Of a stretch of DNA of 64,000 nucleotides, positions 24,275 to 33,886 are shown piece after piece (positions within the stretch are counted from its first letter, which is position 1; every line of letters starts with the position of its first letter). The notes under the pieces are model-generated. The model had not been told where the DNA came from, searched no databases, and saw only the letters and a list, made by a program, of their open reading frames with translations. The position numbers and the translations under genes are program-made. This DNA comes from Arthrobacter sp. StoSoilB20. GTDB taxonomy: Bacteria; Actinomycetota; Actinomycetes; Actinomycetales; Micrococcaceae. Location: positions 3,782,001 to 3,846,000 of the forward strand of contig NZ_AP024651.1 in the NCBI RefSeq assembly GCF_019977295.1. The letters run 5' to 3'.

Positions 24275-25436
24275 TGCGGTTTCCTTTACTTTCGGTAACG
24301 GCGCTGGCGGGGACGGCGCTCTCGGTAACGGCGCTGTCGGTGGCGGGCAGTTGTGCCGGCTTTCCGAACTCGAAGCCGAGCCCCGGACGGTCTGTGCTGG
24401 TAAGCAGGCTCCTGCCGGTGCTGTTGCTGATTTTCACCGGCGAAGGTCCGGCCAGGATTCCGAGCTGCCCGAAGGACGCATCTTCCACGTCCTCCACGCT
24501 CACGGCATCGGCAAGGGTGAGGGCCAGCTGCCCGGAGAGTTCCGGAAGCAGGTGCGGCGCCACCCGGATGCTGTTGGCACGAGCCAATTCAGCGATCCTG
24601 CGGAACGGGGTTATGCCGCCCACCCGCACGATGTTGGGCTGGATGATGTCCACCGCTTCGGCTTCGATGAAGTCGCGGAAACGGTAGATGGTGTGGACGT
24701 TCTCCCCCAAGGCGATGGGGACCGGGGACTGCTTGCGCAGACGCCGGTAGGCCCAGAGGTCATCGGCGCGGATCGGTTCTTCCAGCCACTCCAGTCCGTA
24801 CTCCCCCAAGATATCCAAGGCACGGAACGTATGGGCTAGGTCCCACCGCTGGTTGGCATCGATCATGAGCAAACGGTCCGGACCGATGACCTGCCGGACC
24901 GCGGCCACGCGTTCGGCATCTTCCCGGAGTTCGGGCTTGCCCACCTTGATCTTCACGGCGTTATGCCCGGCAGCAACCCATCGCTGCGCCTGCTCCACGA
25001 GCTCCTCCAGGGTGTAATGCAGGTTCACGCCGGAGCCGTAAACCTCCACCGATTCCCGGCGCTGGCCCAGCAGCCCTGCGACCGAGGTGCCGGCCCGCCG
25101 CGCTTTCAGGTCCCACAAGGCCAGGTCCACGCCGGCCATCGCAATGGTGGTCAGGCCTCCCCCGCCGGCTTCATGGAGCCGTTTCCACAACTGGTCCCAC
25201 ACCATGTCAGGGTTGGCTTCGAGGCCAAGGATGAACGGGGCAATATCGTAATCCAGGAGCGCTTTGACCGCTTGCGGACCAATGGTGGGTGTCCACGAGA
25301 AACCGTGGCCGGTGCCGCCGTCGTCGGTGGTCAGTTCGGTGACGACCACATGGTTTTCGGGCGCCTCGGCACCCCAGCTGCGCAGCAGCGGGACCGTGAT
25401 CAGCCGGGTGGTGAGGCCCGTGATGCGGGCCGGCAT
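24255..25436 (-). CDS. Enolase-superfamily (mandelate racemase/muconate lactonizing type) dehydratase
   Basis: A 393-residue enolase-superfamily enzyme. Seen in order: N-terminal capping domain (RITGLTTRLITVPLLRSWG), catalytic KIKVGK pair, metal ligands in LMIDANQRW, WLEEPIRADDLW and IALGENVH, and a late His in APHLLPELSGQ. These are features of aldarate/sugar-acid dehydratases or racemases that abstract a proton alpha to a carboxylate. With KdgD and KGSADH downstream, a glucarate/galactarate-like acid is the likely substrate; the exact acid is inference. The last 40 residues are a Ser/Ala/Thr-rich tail with SAVTE-type repeats encoded by tandem 15-bp units (24291-24350), unusual for the family. 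The start overlaps the upstream stop by one base (TGATG). Confidence 0.87.
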   Translation of the reverse strand: MPARITGLTTRLITVPLLRSWGAEAPENHVVVTELTTDDGGTGHGFSWTPTIGPQAVKALLDYDIAPFILGLEANPDMVWDQLWKRLHEAGGGGLTTIAMAGVDLALWDLKARRAGTSVAGLLGQRRESVEVYGSGVNLHYTLEELVEQAQRWVAAGHNAVKIKVGKPELREDAERVAAVRQVIGPDRLLMIDANQRWDLAHTFRALDILGEYGLEWLEEPIRADDLWAYRRLRKQSPVPIALGENVHTIYRFRDFIEAEAVDIIQPNIVRVGGITPFRRIAELARANSIRVAPHLLPELSGQLALTLADAVSVEDVEDASFGQLGILAGPSPVKISNSTGRSLLTSTDRPGLGFEFGKPAQLPATDSAVTESAVPASAVTESKGNRIEYSNS

Positions 25437-26341
25437 CAGCTGCCGGCCAGCTCGTGGCCCTTGGCCAGGATGGACTTGAGCTCCAGCATTTGTTCCTCGG
25501 AAGGGTCCACCAGGGGCGGCCGTACCGGGCCAACCGGGAGCCCGGCAAGGCGAAGGCCCGCCTTGATCAGTGAAACGCCGAAGCCCGGAGTCTGGTCACG
25601 CAGCCGGACCAAGGGCGCATAGAACCCTTCAAGCAGCGCATGGCGGCGCTCTTCATCGCCGGAGACGTACGCGTCGTAGTAGGCCTTGGCGATCTCCGGT
25701 GCCATGGCGAACGCTGCCGAGGAGTAGAGCGGGATCCCCAGGCCACGGTAGGCGCCCTGCGTCAGCTCGGCCGTCAACAGGCCATTGAAGAGCGCGAAAT
25801 CGGTGCGGCCACTGGCGTTGATCGCCGAGACGATTTCCTGCGCCAGCCCGACGTCGCCGATTCCGTCCTTGAAGCCAACCACCTTCGGGTTCGCGGTCAG
25901 GCGCGTGATGGCTTCGGCAGTGAACTTTGCCGTGCCGCGGTGGTACACGATCACCGGCAGGCTGCTCGCGGCGGCGATGGCCTCAACATAGGCCACCACA
26001 CCATCGGTGGGACCGGTCACCAAGTACGGCGGAAGCACCAGGAGTGCGTCCGCACCGGCTTCCTCAGCCACCTTCGCGGCGGCAATGGCATGACCCAGCG
26101 GTCCGCCGGCACCGGAGACCACGGGAACAGCTCCCGCAACGGCCTCGACGGCGGCAGTCACCACGGTGCGGATCTCCTCAAGTGAGAGCGCATGGAATTC
26201 GCCTGTGCCGCATGCAGGGAAAACGCCGCCGGGGCCAAAAGGCAGCCGGGAGGTGATGTGTTCCTTCAACAGGTCCACATCGACGCTGCCGTCCTCGGCG
26301 AAGGGAGTGACGGGGAAGAACAGTACGCCGTCGAAGTTCAT
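25436..26341 (-). CDS. kdgD: 5-dehydro-4-deoxyglucarate dehydratase (DHDPS/NAL superfamily)
   Basis: A 301-residue class I aldolase-fold enzyme predicted to dehydrate and decarboxylate 5-keto-4-deoxy-glucarate to 2,5-dioxopentanoate. The N-terminus DGVLFFPVTPFAEDGSVD and PACGTGEFHALS, the catalytic Tyr in VIVYHRGTAKF and the Schiff-base Lys in VVGFKDGIGD match KdgD rather than dihydrodipicolinate synthase. It overlaps the upstream SDR gene by 4 bp and has an AAGGAG ribosome site. Operon neighbours supply its substrate (enolase-superfamily dehydratase) and consume its product (semialdehyde dehydrogenase). Confidence 0.9.
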   Translation of the reverse strand: MNFDGVLFFPVTPFAEDGSVDVDLLKEHITSRLPFGPGGVFPACGTGEFHALSLEEIRTVVTAAVEAVAGAVPVVSGAGGPLGHAIAAAKVAEEAGADALLVLPPYLVTGPTDGVVAYVEAIAAASSLPVIVYHRGTAKFTAEAITRLTANPKVVGFKDGIGDVGLAQEIVSAINASGRTDFALFNGLLTAELTQGAYRGLGIPLYSSAAFAMAPEIAKAYYDAYVSGDEERRHALLEGFYAPLVRLRDQTPGFGVSLIKAGLRLAGLPVGPVRPPLVDPSEEQMLELKSILAKGHELAGS

Positions 26342-27429
26342 GGTGTCTCCTTGGTTGCTCCCGCCGGGACCAGGCCGGCGGGATTCTCGTCGTTGAGTGC
26401 TGCCTGATTTAGTGCTGCCTGATTTAGTGTTGCGCCGTTCGGCGTTGCGCCGTTCGGTGCTGCGCCGTTCAGTGCGGCTTGTTCGTTCAGTGCGGCTTGT
26501 TCGCTTGCCGCTGTGTCGGCCCCTTCATAGGGCGGGGCCAGTTCGGTGCGCCAGGACCGCTTCGGTTCCCAACCGAGGAGCTCACGGGCTTTGTCGATGG
26601 CGAACGCCGGGCTGGTCCCGGTGAGGTGCTCCGTGAGGGGTCCGCTGCCCGGCAGGAAGCGGGGGAACAATTCCGAGAGCGGCGCGGTAGCCAAGGCATC
26701 CTTGGCGCCCACAAAGAAGACCTGGCCGTTGGGAATGCTGTCCATCTTCTCCAGCAGCACATCCAGGAAGTCAGCCACATCGCGGGCATCTACATAGTTG
26801 AACAGAGCCGGCGCGGACAACGAGGGATCATCCAGGCGTTCCCGGATGGTGTGGCCTTGCTGCGTCAGGGCCCCTTCCCACTCCTCCGGGGAAAGGACGT
26901 AGCACGGGCGGAAGGCCGCATACCGGATCCTGTCGCCCTGGGCTGCGGCGAACATCTGCACTGTCTGCTCGGCAATCAGCTTGGACAAGGCGTACGCGTT
27001 CCACGGCTTGGGCGGCGTCTGCTCATCCAAGGGGAACGACGGCGGCAGCCACCCGGCCGGGGAGCCATAGCCCAGGGCGGTGGGGCTGGACGCCGTCACG
27101 ATCTTCGGCACGCCCGCGTCGGTGGCCGCACTGACCACCGCATAGGCGAGCCGGGTGTTCGTGCTGAAAATGACATCCTCGGGCGCGCTGAAAGGTACGG
27201 CAATAGCAGCGAGGTGAATGACGGCGTCGGGCGCTGTTTCCCGGATTAGCCGTTCCGCTTCCCCGGGTGCCAGGAGATCAGCGGTGTGCTGTTCGGCTCC
27301 GGCGGGCAATTGCTCGGCGGGGATGGCGTCGCGGTCCACCGAGATCACCTTGTGGCCGGCGTCCGCCAGCCCGGCAACAACGCTGCGCCCCAGCCGGCCG
27401 GAACCTCCGGTGACAAAAATCCTGCTCAT
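26338..27429 (-). CDS. NAD(P)-dependent extended SDR (epimerase/uronate-dehydrogenase-like) with a repeat-rich C-terminal tail
   Basis: A 363-residue extended short-chain dehydrogenase. The cofactor motif is IFVTGGSGRLGRS, the Ser region is VTASSPTALGYG and the catalytic Tyr-Lys pair is in NAYALSKLIAEQ. A role as uronate or aldose dehydrogenase feeding the aldarate steps downstream is inferred from context; an epimerase role is equally consistent with sequence. After residue about 312 the protein continues in an Asn/Ala/Leu-rich tail (NEQAALNGAAPNGATPNG and similar) built from tandem 15- and 24-bp repeats at about 26395-26510. AAGGAA lies before the ATG. It is second in the operon after the Gfo/Idh/MocA dehydrogenase. 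Confidence 0.83.
   Translation of the reverse strand: MSRIFVTGGSGRLGRSVVAGLADAGHKVISVDRDAIPAEQLPAGAEQHTADLLAPGEAERLIRETAPDAVIHLAAIAVPFSAPEDVIFSTNTRLAYAVVSAATDAGVPKIVTASSPTALGYGSPAGWLPPSFPLDEQTPPKPWNAYALSKLIAEQTVQMFAAAQGDRIRYAAFRPCYVLSPEEWEGALTQQGHTIRERLDDPSLSAPALFNYVDARDVADFLDVLLEKMDSIPNGQVFFVGAKDALATAPLSELFPRFLPGSGPLTEHLTGTSPAFAIDKARELLGWEPKRSWRTELAPPYEGADTAASEQAALNEQAALNGAAPNGATPNGATLNQAALNQAALNDENPAGLVPAGATKETP
26395..26510. repeat. Tandem repeats coding the C-terminal tail of the SDR
   Basis: Repeats of about 15 bp (GTGCTGCCTGATTTA type, then GTTGCGCCGTTCGGC type) and a 24-bp unit (GTGCGGCTTGTTCGTTCA region) follow each other in frame. They encode QAALN, NGATP and NEQAAL units. Probably prone to length change by slippage. 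Confidence 0.75.
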
Positions 27430-27458
27430 GGTGTGTTCCTTGCTTGGTTGTGAACGGG

Positions 27459-28880
27459 TCAGGCCTGGTTGCGGCTGAGATCGGCGCCGAGGCCAAGTTC
27501 GCTGATCCGGACCGGGAGGTCGGTATCCAGGGACTGGTTGCCGGCAATTCCCACCGAGACGGAACGGAGTCCGTCGATGTAGCCGGACGGACGGCCCAGG
27601 GGATCGATGCCGGGGCCGTTGAAGAGGTCCGAGAGCAGGAGGTTGTCGCCGCCGCCGTGGCCGCCCTCGCCGTTGACGATAGGAACCTCATAGGCAGGCT
27701 CCCAGTGGCGCTGGACTACAAGGCGCTCGCCGTTCCGGCGCACGGCGTCATCTTCCTCGATGGGCGTGGCGCTGGGGTCAACCACGGTCTTCTTGTCGGT
27801 GGAAGACTCGACGGCGGCGCGTTCCACCACTTCGAGCTCGGCGCGGCCTTCGGTGCCGTTGACGGTCACGCGGTAGCCCTCCCACGGACTGTGCGCATTG
27901 AGCGAGTAGCTCAGGGTGGGTCCGCCCTGGTAGTCCACCACGAGGGCCAGGTTGTCCTCGATGGTGATGCCCTCGGTGAAGACGTCCTGGTCGCGGATGT
28001 AGCCGTCGAACTTTTCGTTGTCGTAGTACAGGGCCTTCAGGCGCTCGTCATCGCGCATGTCCAGGCGGAAGGGATCATGGCCCAGCCCATCAACCGTGCC
28101 GCGTTCGGGGCGGGCACCCAGGCCACGCTCGGCAGCGTTCTTGTCGCCGTAGAAGCGCAGGCCACCGGAGGCGAAAACGCGCTCCGGAACATCGTTGATC
28201 CACCAGTTGACCAGGTCGAAGTGGTGGGAAGCCTTGTGGATGAGCAGGCCGCCGGAGTTCTTCTTTTCGCGGTGCCAGCGGCGGAAGTAGTCGGCGCCGT
28301 GCACGGTGTCCAGGACCCAGCTGAAGTCGATGGACGTGACCTTGCCGATCACACCGTTGTGGATGACTTCCTTCAAGGCAGTGTTGCGCGGCGAGTAGCG
28401 GTAGTTGAAGGTCACCACCACGTTCTTGCCGGTCTTGGCCACGGCTTCGGTGATGCGGCGGCAGCCATCCACGTCAATGGTCAGCGGCTTTTCAACCACG
28501 ACGTCGGCACCGGCCTCGAGCGCTTCGACGATGTAGTCGGCGTGGGTGTAGTCGGGCGTCGTGACGATGACGCGCTCGATGCCGTTGGACTGGATGAAGC
28601 TGGTGAGCTGGCCGGGCTCGAAGGATGCCACAGGTTCCGTTCCGCCAAGTTCGCGGATGAGCTCCTGGTAGAAGTCCACCCGGCCTTGGTTGACGTCGGA
28701 GAGCGCAATGAGTTCGGCTACGTCAGCGTGCTGGCCGTAGATGGCCCGGATGTACATCTCGGAGCGGCCACCGGTTCCAATGAGGGCAATACGGGTCCGC
28801 TTGCCGCCTTCGGGCTGGGCTGTGGGTGTTGCCGATGCTGCTGATTCTGTCTGGGTCTCGGCTGAGTCGACGGTGACCAT
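27459..28880 (-). CDS. Gfo/Idh/MocA family oxidoreductase
   Basis: A 473-residue NAD(P)-dependent sugar or sugar-derivative dehydrogenase. ATG 28880 is preferred to an in-frame TTG at 28898 because AAAGGGG fits it. After a 30-residue disordered N-terminus the Rossmann motif is IALIGTGGRSEMY. The catalytic EKP is in VVVEKPLTID, and the substrate side has HKASHHFDLVNWWIND and HREKKNSGGLLIHK. It is longer than typical family members because of insertions in the C-terminal half. It does not carry the DUF6807 domain of the two fusions in this island. It is first in the operon running to 22823, transcribed from a promoter covered by the island's perfect operator and divergent from the LacI gene. 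Confidence 0.9.
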   Translation of the reverse strand: MVTVDSAETQTESAASATPTAQPEGGKRTRIALIGTGGRSEMYIRAIYGQHADVAELIALSDVNQGRVDFYQELIRELGGTEPVASFEPGQLTSFIQSNGIERVIVTTPDYTHADYIVEALEAGADVVVEKPLTIDVDGCRRITEAVAKTGKNVVVTFNYRYSPRNTALKEVIHNGVIGKVTSIDFSWVLDTVHGADYFRRWHREKKNSGGLLIHKASHHFDLVNWWINDVPERVFASGGLRFYGDKNAAERGLGARPERGTVDGLGHDPFRLDMRDDERLKALYYDNEKFDGYIRDQDVFTEGITIEDNLALVVDYQGGPTLSYSLNAHSPWEGYRVTVNGTEGRAELEVVERAAVESSTDKKTVVDPSATPIEEDDAVRRNGERLVVQRHWEPAYEVPIVNGEGGHGGGDNLLLSDLFNGPGIDPLGRPSGYIDGLRSVSVGIAGNQSLDTDLPVRISELGLGADLSRNQA

Positions 28881-28948
28881 GTGGGATGCCCCTTTCAAAA
28901 GGCAGGAGTGAACCGCTTGACGGCCCGGCTTCGTGTGGGAAGAATCAT

Positions 28949-28964
28949 GAGAAAGCGTTTTCTC
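28949..28964. promoter_or_regulatory. Perfect LacI-type operator between the catabolic operon and its putative regulator
   Basis: GAGAAAGCGTTTTCTC, extended to an 18-bp palindrome (28948-28965). It is the best site in the island. On the minus strand a TATAAC hexamer precedes it by 6 bases. Its position next to the LacI gene indicates repression of the operon and autoregulation. Confidence 0.88.
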
Positions 28965-29060
28965 AGAGCGTTATAAGCTTTGTATCAAGACTCTGGTGGT
29001 CACGTCAACCACTGCACCAACGACGGCGCATACGGGAGACGACCAATGGGAAGGGGCCAC

Positions 29061-30089
29061 ATGGCACGCAGGAACACCAACAGGCGCGTCGGGATAGCTG
29101 ACGTCGCGGAGAAGGCCGGCGTTTCGCACGCCACCGTCTCCCGCGTCATGAACGGTAACGCCGCAGTGGACCCCGGGATCGCAGCGCGGGTCCGGGCAGC
29201 CGCCGCTGAACTGAAGTACCAGCCCAACCCGGTGGGGCGCAGCCTTGCCCTGGGCAAGACCGACACCATCGGAATAGTTGTCCCGGACCTGGCCAACCCC
29301 ACGTTCCAGGCCATCCTCCGCGGCCTCAGCATTGCCGCTGCCCAGGACGGATACCGCGTCCTCATCGCAGACTCCTCCGAAGTCACCAGTGAGGAAGCCA
29401 TCCTTGCTGGGGAAGCCCGTCGCCGCTGCGATGGCGTGGTTCTGTGCGCACCCCGCATGGCGGATGCCGAACTCGAGGAACTGGCCCCCACCCTGCATCC
29501 CCTGGTACTCATCAACCGGACCACCATCGCCACCAACACTCCGAGCCTGAGCGTGGACTACGGGCAGGGAATCCAGGAACTGGCGCAGCACCTGGTCTCA
29601 CTGGGACACCGCCGGCTGGTTTTCCTCTCCGGTCCCGAGCACAGCGCCTCCAACCGCCAACGCCTGGTGGGCCTGGACCAGTTCCGCGCCAAGCACCCGG
29701 AGATCGATTTGCAGATGCTCCATGGCGGTTCCAACTTCGATTCAGGCCACGAATCCACCGAGGCCATCATTGCCAGTGGCGCCACCGGAATCCTGGCCTT
29801 CAACGACCTCGTGGCAATGGGCCTGCTCAGCGGCCTTCACGAGCGCGGCATCCGCGTCCCGGAGGACATTTCCGTGACGGGGTTTGACGATATTCCGTTC
29901 GCCAAATACACCACGCCCCCGTTGACCACCGCGGCCGTGCCCATCAACGAGCTCGGCAGCCTTGCCTGGCGGAGGATGCGGGAGCAGATCCAGCAGGCCG
30001 GCGAAGCCACTACCCAGGCGCAGGACGAGTTCTCGCCCAGGGTGGAGATCCGCAAGAGCACCGCGGCGCCGGCCCTCAAGCCCGCCTAG
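29061..30089 (+). CDS. LacI-family transcriptional regulator, putative master regulator of the island
   Basis: A 342-residue LacI/GalR repressor. The helix-turn-helix and hinge read RVGIADVAEKAGVSHATVSR, then NPVGRSLALGKT. The periplasmic-binding-like effector domain starts TIGIVVPDLANPTFQAILRG and ends with VTGFDDIPFAKYTTPPLTT. The ATG at 29061 has GGAAGGGG just upstream; an alternative at 29046 adds five residues. It lies divergently next to the five-gene catabolic operon with the perfect operator between them. Identical or similar sites precede the three binding proteins, the beta-galactosidase and the hydrolase operon. It is the only LacI protein in the window, so it is the natural candidate to bind them. 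The inducer is unknown. Confidence 0.92.
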   Translation: MARRNTNRRVGIADVAEKAGVSHATVSRVMNGNAAVDPGIAARVRAAAAELKYQPNPVGRSLALGKTDTIGIVVPDLANPTFQAILRGLSIAAAQDGYRVLIADSSEVTSEEAILAGEARRRCDGVVLCAPRMADAELEELAPTLHPLVLINRTTIATNTPSLSVDYGQGIQELAQHLVSLGHRRLVFLSGPEHSASNRQRLVGLDQFRAKHPEIDLQMLHGGSNFDSGHESTEAIIASGATGILAFNDLVAMGLLSGLHERGIRVPEDISVTGFDDIPFAKYTTPPLTTAAVPINELGSLAWRRMREQIQQAGEATTQAQDEFSPRVEIRKSTAAPALKPA

Positions 30090-30091
30090 AT

Positions 30092-30156
30092 GCAACGCGG
30101 GGTCACTTATGGCCCCTTTAGGCGGTTCTACGGGGCCTTGAGTGACCCCGCGTTGC
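30092..30156. repeat. Long hairpin between LacI and GntR genes
   Basis: GCAACGCGGGGTCACT...GGCCCC and GGGGCC...AGTGACCCCGCGTTGC form 25-bp arms with three mismatches around a 15-base loop. The right arm codes the last residues of the GntR gene. It separates two converging genes; no T-tract. Confidence 0.65.
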
Positions 30157-30856
30157 CCTGGTTCGGGGCAGGGTTTGCGCCCACGCCGGCCTCTTTGTAG
30201 AAGCCCTGGATGTGGGCGGCAACAAGCTCAGCTGCTTTGGCGCCGTCGTGGTTGTTGACGGCGGTGAGGATGGCGCGGTGCTCGGCCCGCAGCCTGCCTG
30301 AGGTCGCGTTCCAATCCGGAAGGTTTCCCGTCAGCTCGCCCGCGTAATTCTCGATCGCACCCCGGAGCGAGGCCATCATGGCGCTCACCACGGTGTTGCC
30401 TGCCGCCTGCGCCAGGGCCACATGGAAGCGGGCATCGAGGGCCAGGAACGAGTCAATGTCCTGGGCAGAGTCCATCTGGTCCAGGAGCTCCGCGGCCTCC
30501 TCCAGCTCCGGCACACCCACGTGGGCGCGTTCGGCCGCCCAGGATTCCAGCAGGACGCGGGTCTCCACGATGTCCGCCACGGGAAGGTGCCGCGTAGCCA
30601 CGTGCAACCTCAGGGTGGAACCCAGTGCGGAGCCCGGCTCGGCGATGACCACCGTCCCGGCATCCTTGCCCGAGCCCACCCCCGCGCGGACCACTCCCAT
30701 TGCCTCCAGGATCCTGACGGCCTCGCGCACCGACGTCCGGGAAACCTTCAACTGCTCGGCCATGGTGCGTTCGCCCGGCAGCCTGCCACCGAGGGCAAGG
30801 TCACCGTCGGACAACTGCTTCTCGATCCATTGCAGGACCAGCTCGTGGGTACGCAT
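30128..30856 (-). CDS. GntR/FadR-family regulator, LldR-like
   Basis: A 242-residue FadR-subfamily regulator with an N-terminal winged helix (GRLPGERTMAEQLKVSRTSVREAVRILEA) and an all-helical FCD effector domain. The FCD Asp/His metal-ligand pattern is visible in LALDARFHVALAQAAGN and AEHRAILTAVNNHDG. It diverges from an FMN-dependent L-lactate dehydrogenase, the usual arrangement for LldR-type lactate regulators, which bind TNGT-N3-ACNA sequences. Two such sites lie in the intergenic region. The start ATG has no ribosome site and may be leaderless. Lactate as inducer is inference from context. Confidence 0.87.
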   Translation of the reverse strand: MRTHELVLQWIEKQLSDGDLALGGRLPGERTMAEQLKVSRTSVREAVRILEAMGVVRAGVGSGKDAGTVVIAEPGSALGSTLRLHVATRHLPVADIVETRVLLESWAAERAHVGVPELEEAAELLDQMDSAQDIDSFLALDARFHVALAQAAGNTVVSAMMASLRGAIENYAGELTGNLPDWNATSGRLRAEHRAILTAVNNHDGAKAAELVAAHIQGFYKEAGVGANPAPNQGNAGSLKAP

Positions 30857-30875
30857 AAACGAAATACTAGTTGAT

Positions 30876-30890
30876 GTGGTCCAACCACAT
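30876..30890. promoter_or_regulatory. GntR/LldR-type operator 1
   Basis: TGTGGTCCAACCACA, a 6-3-6 inverted repeat, matching the TGGT-N3-ACCA recognition pattern of FadR/LldR proteins. Confidence 0.8.
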
Positions 30891-30900
30891 GGATTACAGT

Positions 30901-30915
30901 GTGGTTAGACCACAG
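30901..30915. promoter_or_regulatory. GntR/LldR-type operator 2
   Basis: TGTGGTTAGACCACA has the same arms as operator 1, with centres 25 bp apart. A further half-site (ACCACA) follows at about 30924. The pair covers the lactate dehydrogenase promoter region. Confidence 0.8.
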
Positions 30916-30947
30916 TGGCAGGACCACAGAATTCAAGGGAGAACCGC

Positions 30948-32291
30948 ATGACCGACACCCTCGATCCCAAGATCACCGCCGAGCCCGCCAATGCCGGGAG
31001 CGATCAGAACGTGACCCGGCAGCAGCAGCCGGCGCCCGCCGTCGTACACCCATCCTTGGTGCCTCCGGCATTGAAGCGGCGCATCCCCAAGGTCTCGGAC
31101 CTCGCGCCGCTGATGCAGTTCAAGAAGCCCGAATTCAGCAAGACCGCCCGGCTCAAGCGCGCCAGCACCATCTGGGAACTGCGGGACATGGCCAAGCGCC
31201 GCACCCCGCAGGCACCGTTCGACTACACCGACGGTGCCGCCGAAGAAGAGATCACCCTGCGCCGTGCACGCCAGGCGTTCCAGGACATCGAATTCCGGCC
31301 GGGCATCCTTCGCGATGTTTCAAGGATTGACCTCCGCACGGAAATCCTGGGCAAGGAATCCCGCCTGCCCTTCGGCATCGCACCTACGGGATTCACGCGC
31401 ATGATGCAGTCCGAGGGCGAATATGCCGGTTCGCAGGCTGCTGAAGCTGCCGGAATCCCCTATACCCTCTCCACCATGGGCACCGCCTCCATCGAGGACG
31501 TGGCCACCGCCGCCCCGAACGGCCGGAACTGGTTCCAGCTGTACCTGTGGACGGACCGCGACCGCTCCCTGGAACTGATCGAACGTGCCGCCAAAGCCGG
31601 CAACGACACCCTCATGGTCACCGTGGACACCGCCGTTGCGGGCGCCCGCCTCCGCGACGTCCGCAATGGCATGACCATCCCGCCGGCACTGACCATCAAG
31701 ACAGTCCTGGACGCCTCGTACCGCCCGGCCTGGTGGTTCAACTTCCTCACCCACGAGCCCCTGACGTTCGCCTCACTCTCGCGCTACACCGGCACCGTGG
31801 CCGACCTCATCAACTCCATGTTCGATCCCACGCTGACCTACGAGGACCTGGACTGGCTCCGCGAAACCTGGAAGGGCAAGCTGGTGGTCAAGGGCATCCA
31901 GACCGTGGAAGACGCCCGGCGCGTTGTTGACCACGGTGCTGATGGAATCATCCTGTCCAACCACGGCGGACGCCAACTGGACCGCGCACCCATCCCGTTC
32001 CACCTGCTGCCGGAAGTCACCACAGCACTGAAGGCGGACAACAGCGAGGCCGCGGTCATCCTGGACACGGGCATCATGAGCGGCGCGGACATCGTGGCAG
32101 CCCTGGCACTGGGCGCAGACTTCGCCCTGATCGGCCGCGCTTACCTTTATGGCCTGATGGCCGGCGGACGCGAAGGCGTGGACCGCACCATCCAGATCCT
32201 CGAGAAGGACATGACCCGCACCATGGCGCTGTTGGGCGTCAGCAAGGTGGAGGACCTGAACCCGGACCACGTGCGGTTGCTCCAGCGCTAA
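30948..32291 (+). CDS. lldD: FMN-dependent alpha-hydroxy-acid dehydrogenase (L-lactate dehydrogenase, LldD type)
   Basis: A 447-residue TIM-barrel flavoprotein predicted to oxidise L-lactate to pyruvate, passing electrons to the quinone pool. ATG 30948 has AAGGGAG upstream. The N-terminus is about 60 residues longer than minimal LldD. The fold shows [13 protein letters not shown] (FMN phosphate side), [50 protein letters not shown] with the flavin-binding Lys, the catalytic His and Arg in [14 protein letters not shown] and [15 protein letters not shown]. It is regulated from the twin operators upstream. Other 2-hydroxy acids (mandelate, glycolate) are possible, but the adjacent LldR-like gene favours lactate. 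Confidence 0.9.
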   Translation: MTDTLDPKITAEPANAGSDQNVTRQQQPAPAVVHPSLVPPALKRRIPKVSDLAPLMQFKKPEFSKTARLKRASTIWELRDMAKRRTPQAPFDYTDGAAEEEITLRRARQAFQDIEFRPGILRDVSRIDLRTEILGKESRLPFGIAPTGFTRMMQSEGEYAGSQAAEAAGIPYTLSTMGTASIEDVATAAPNGRNWFQLYLWTDRDRSLELIERAAKAGNDTLMVTVDTAVAGARLRDVRNGMTIPPALTIKTVLDASYRPAWWFNFLTHEPLTFASLSRYTGTVADLINSMFDPTLTYEDLDWLRETWKGKLVVKGIQTVEDARRVVDHGADGIILSNHGGRQLDRAPIPFHLLPEVTTALKADNSEAAVILDTGIMSGADIVAALALGADFALIGRAYLYGLMAGGREGVDRTIQILEKDMTRTMALLGVSKVEDLNPDHVRLLQR

Positions 32292-32306
32292 AAGCACCCA
32301 TGCAGG

Positions 32307-32354
32307 CAACAGCCCCTGTTCGCAATGGACGTCCATTGCGAACAGGGGCTGTTG
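32307..32354. terminator. Perfect 48-bp palindrome between lldD and gdhA
   Basis: CAACAGCCCCTGTTCGCAAT-GGAC and its exact complement meet without a loop base (24-bp arms). It lies 16 bp after the lldD stop and 18 bp before the converging gdhA stop, followed by TGTTGTTTGGG. A bidirectional terminator is the likely role. Confidence 0.75.
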
Positions 32355-32372
32355 TGTTGTTTGGGTAAAGGG

Positions 32373-33812
<1,440 letters not shown>

Positions 33813-33886
33813 TCAAAGCTGAGTTAACACAACTGTAGAAAATCGTTGAAAACACAAGGAAGCGGAAGGTAAACAAAAACTCACAA

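Noticed and set aside
27444..28844. 466-codon open frame antisense to the Gfo/Idh/MocA gene
   Set aside because: The opposite strand carries unmistakable oxidoreductase motifs; this frame has none and no ribosome site.
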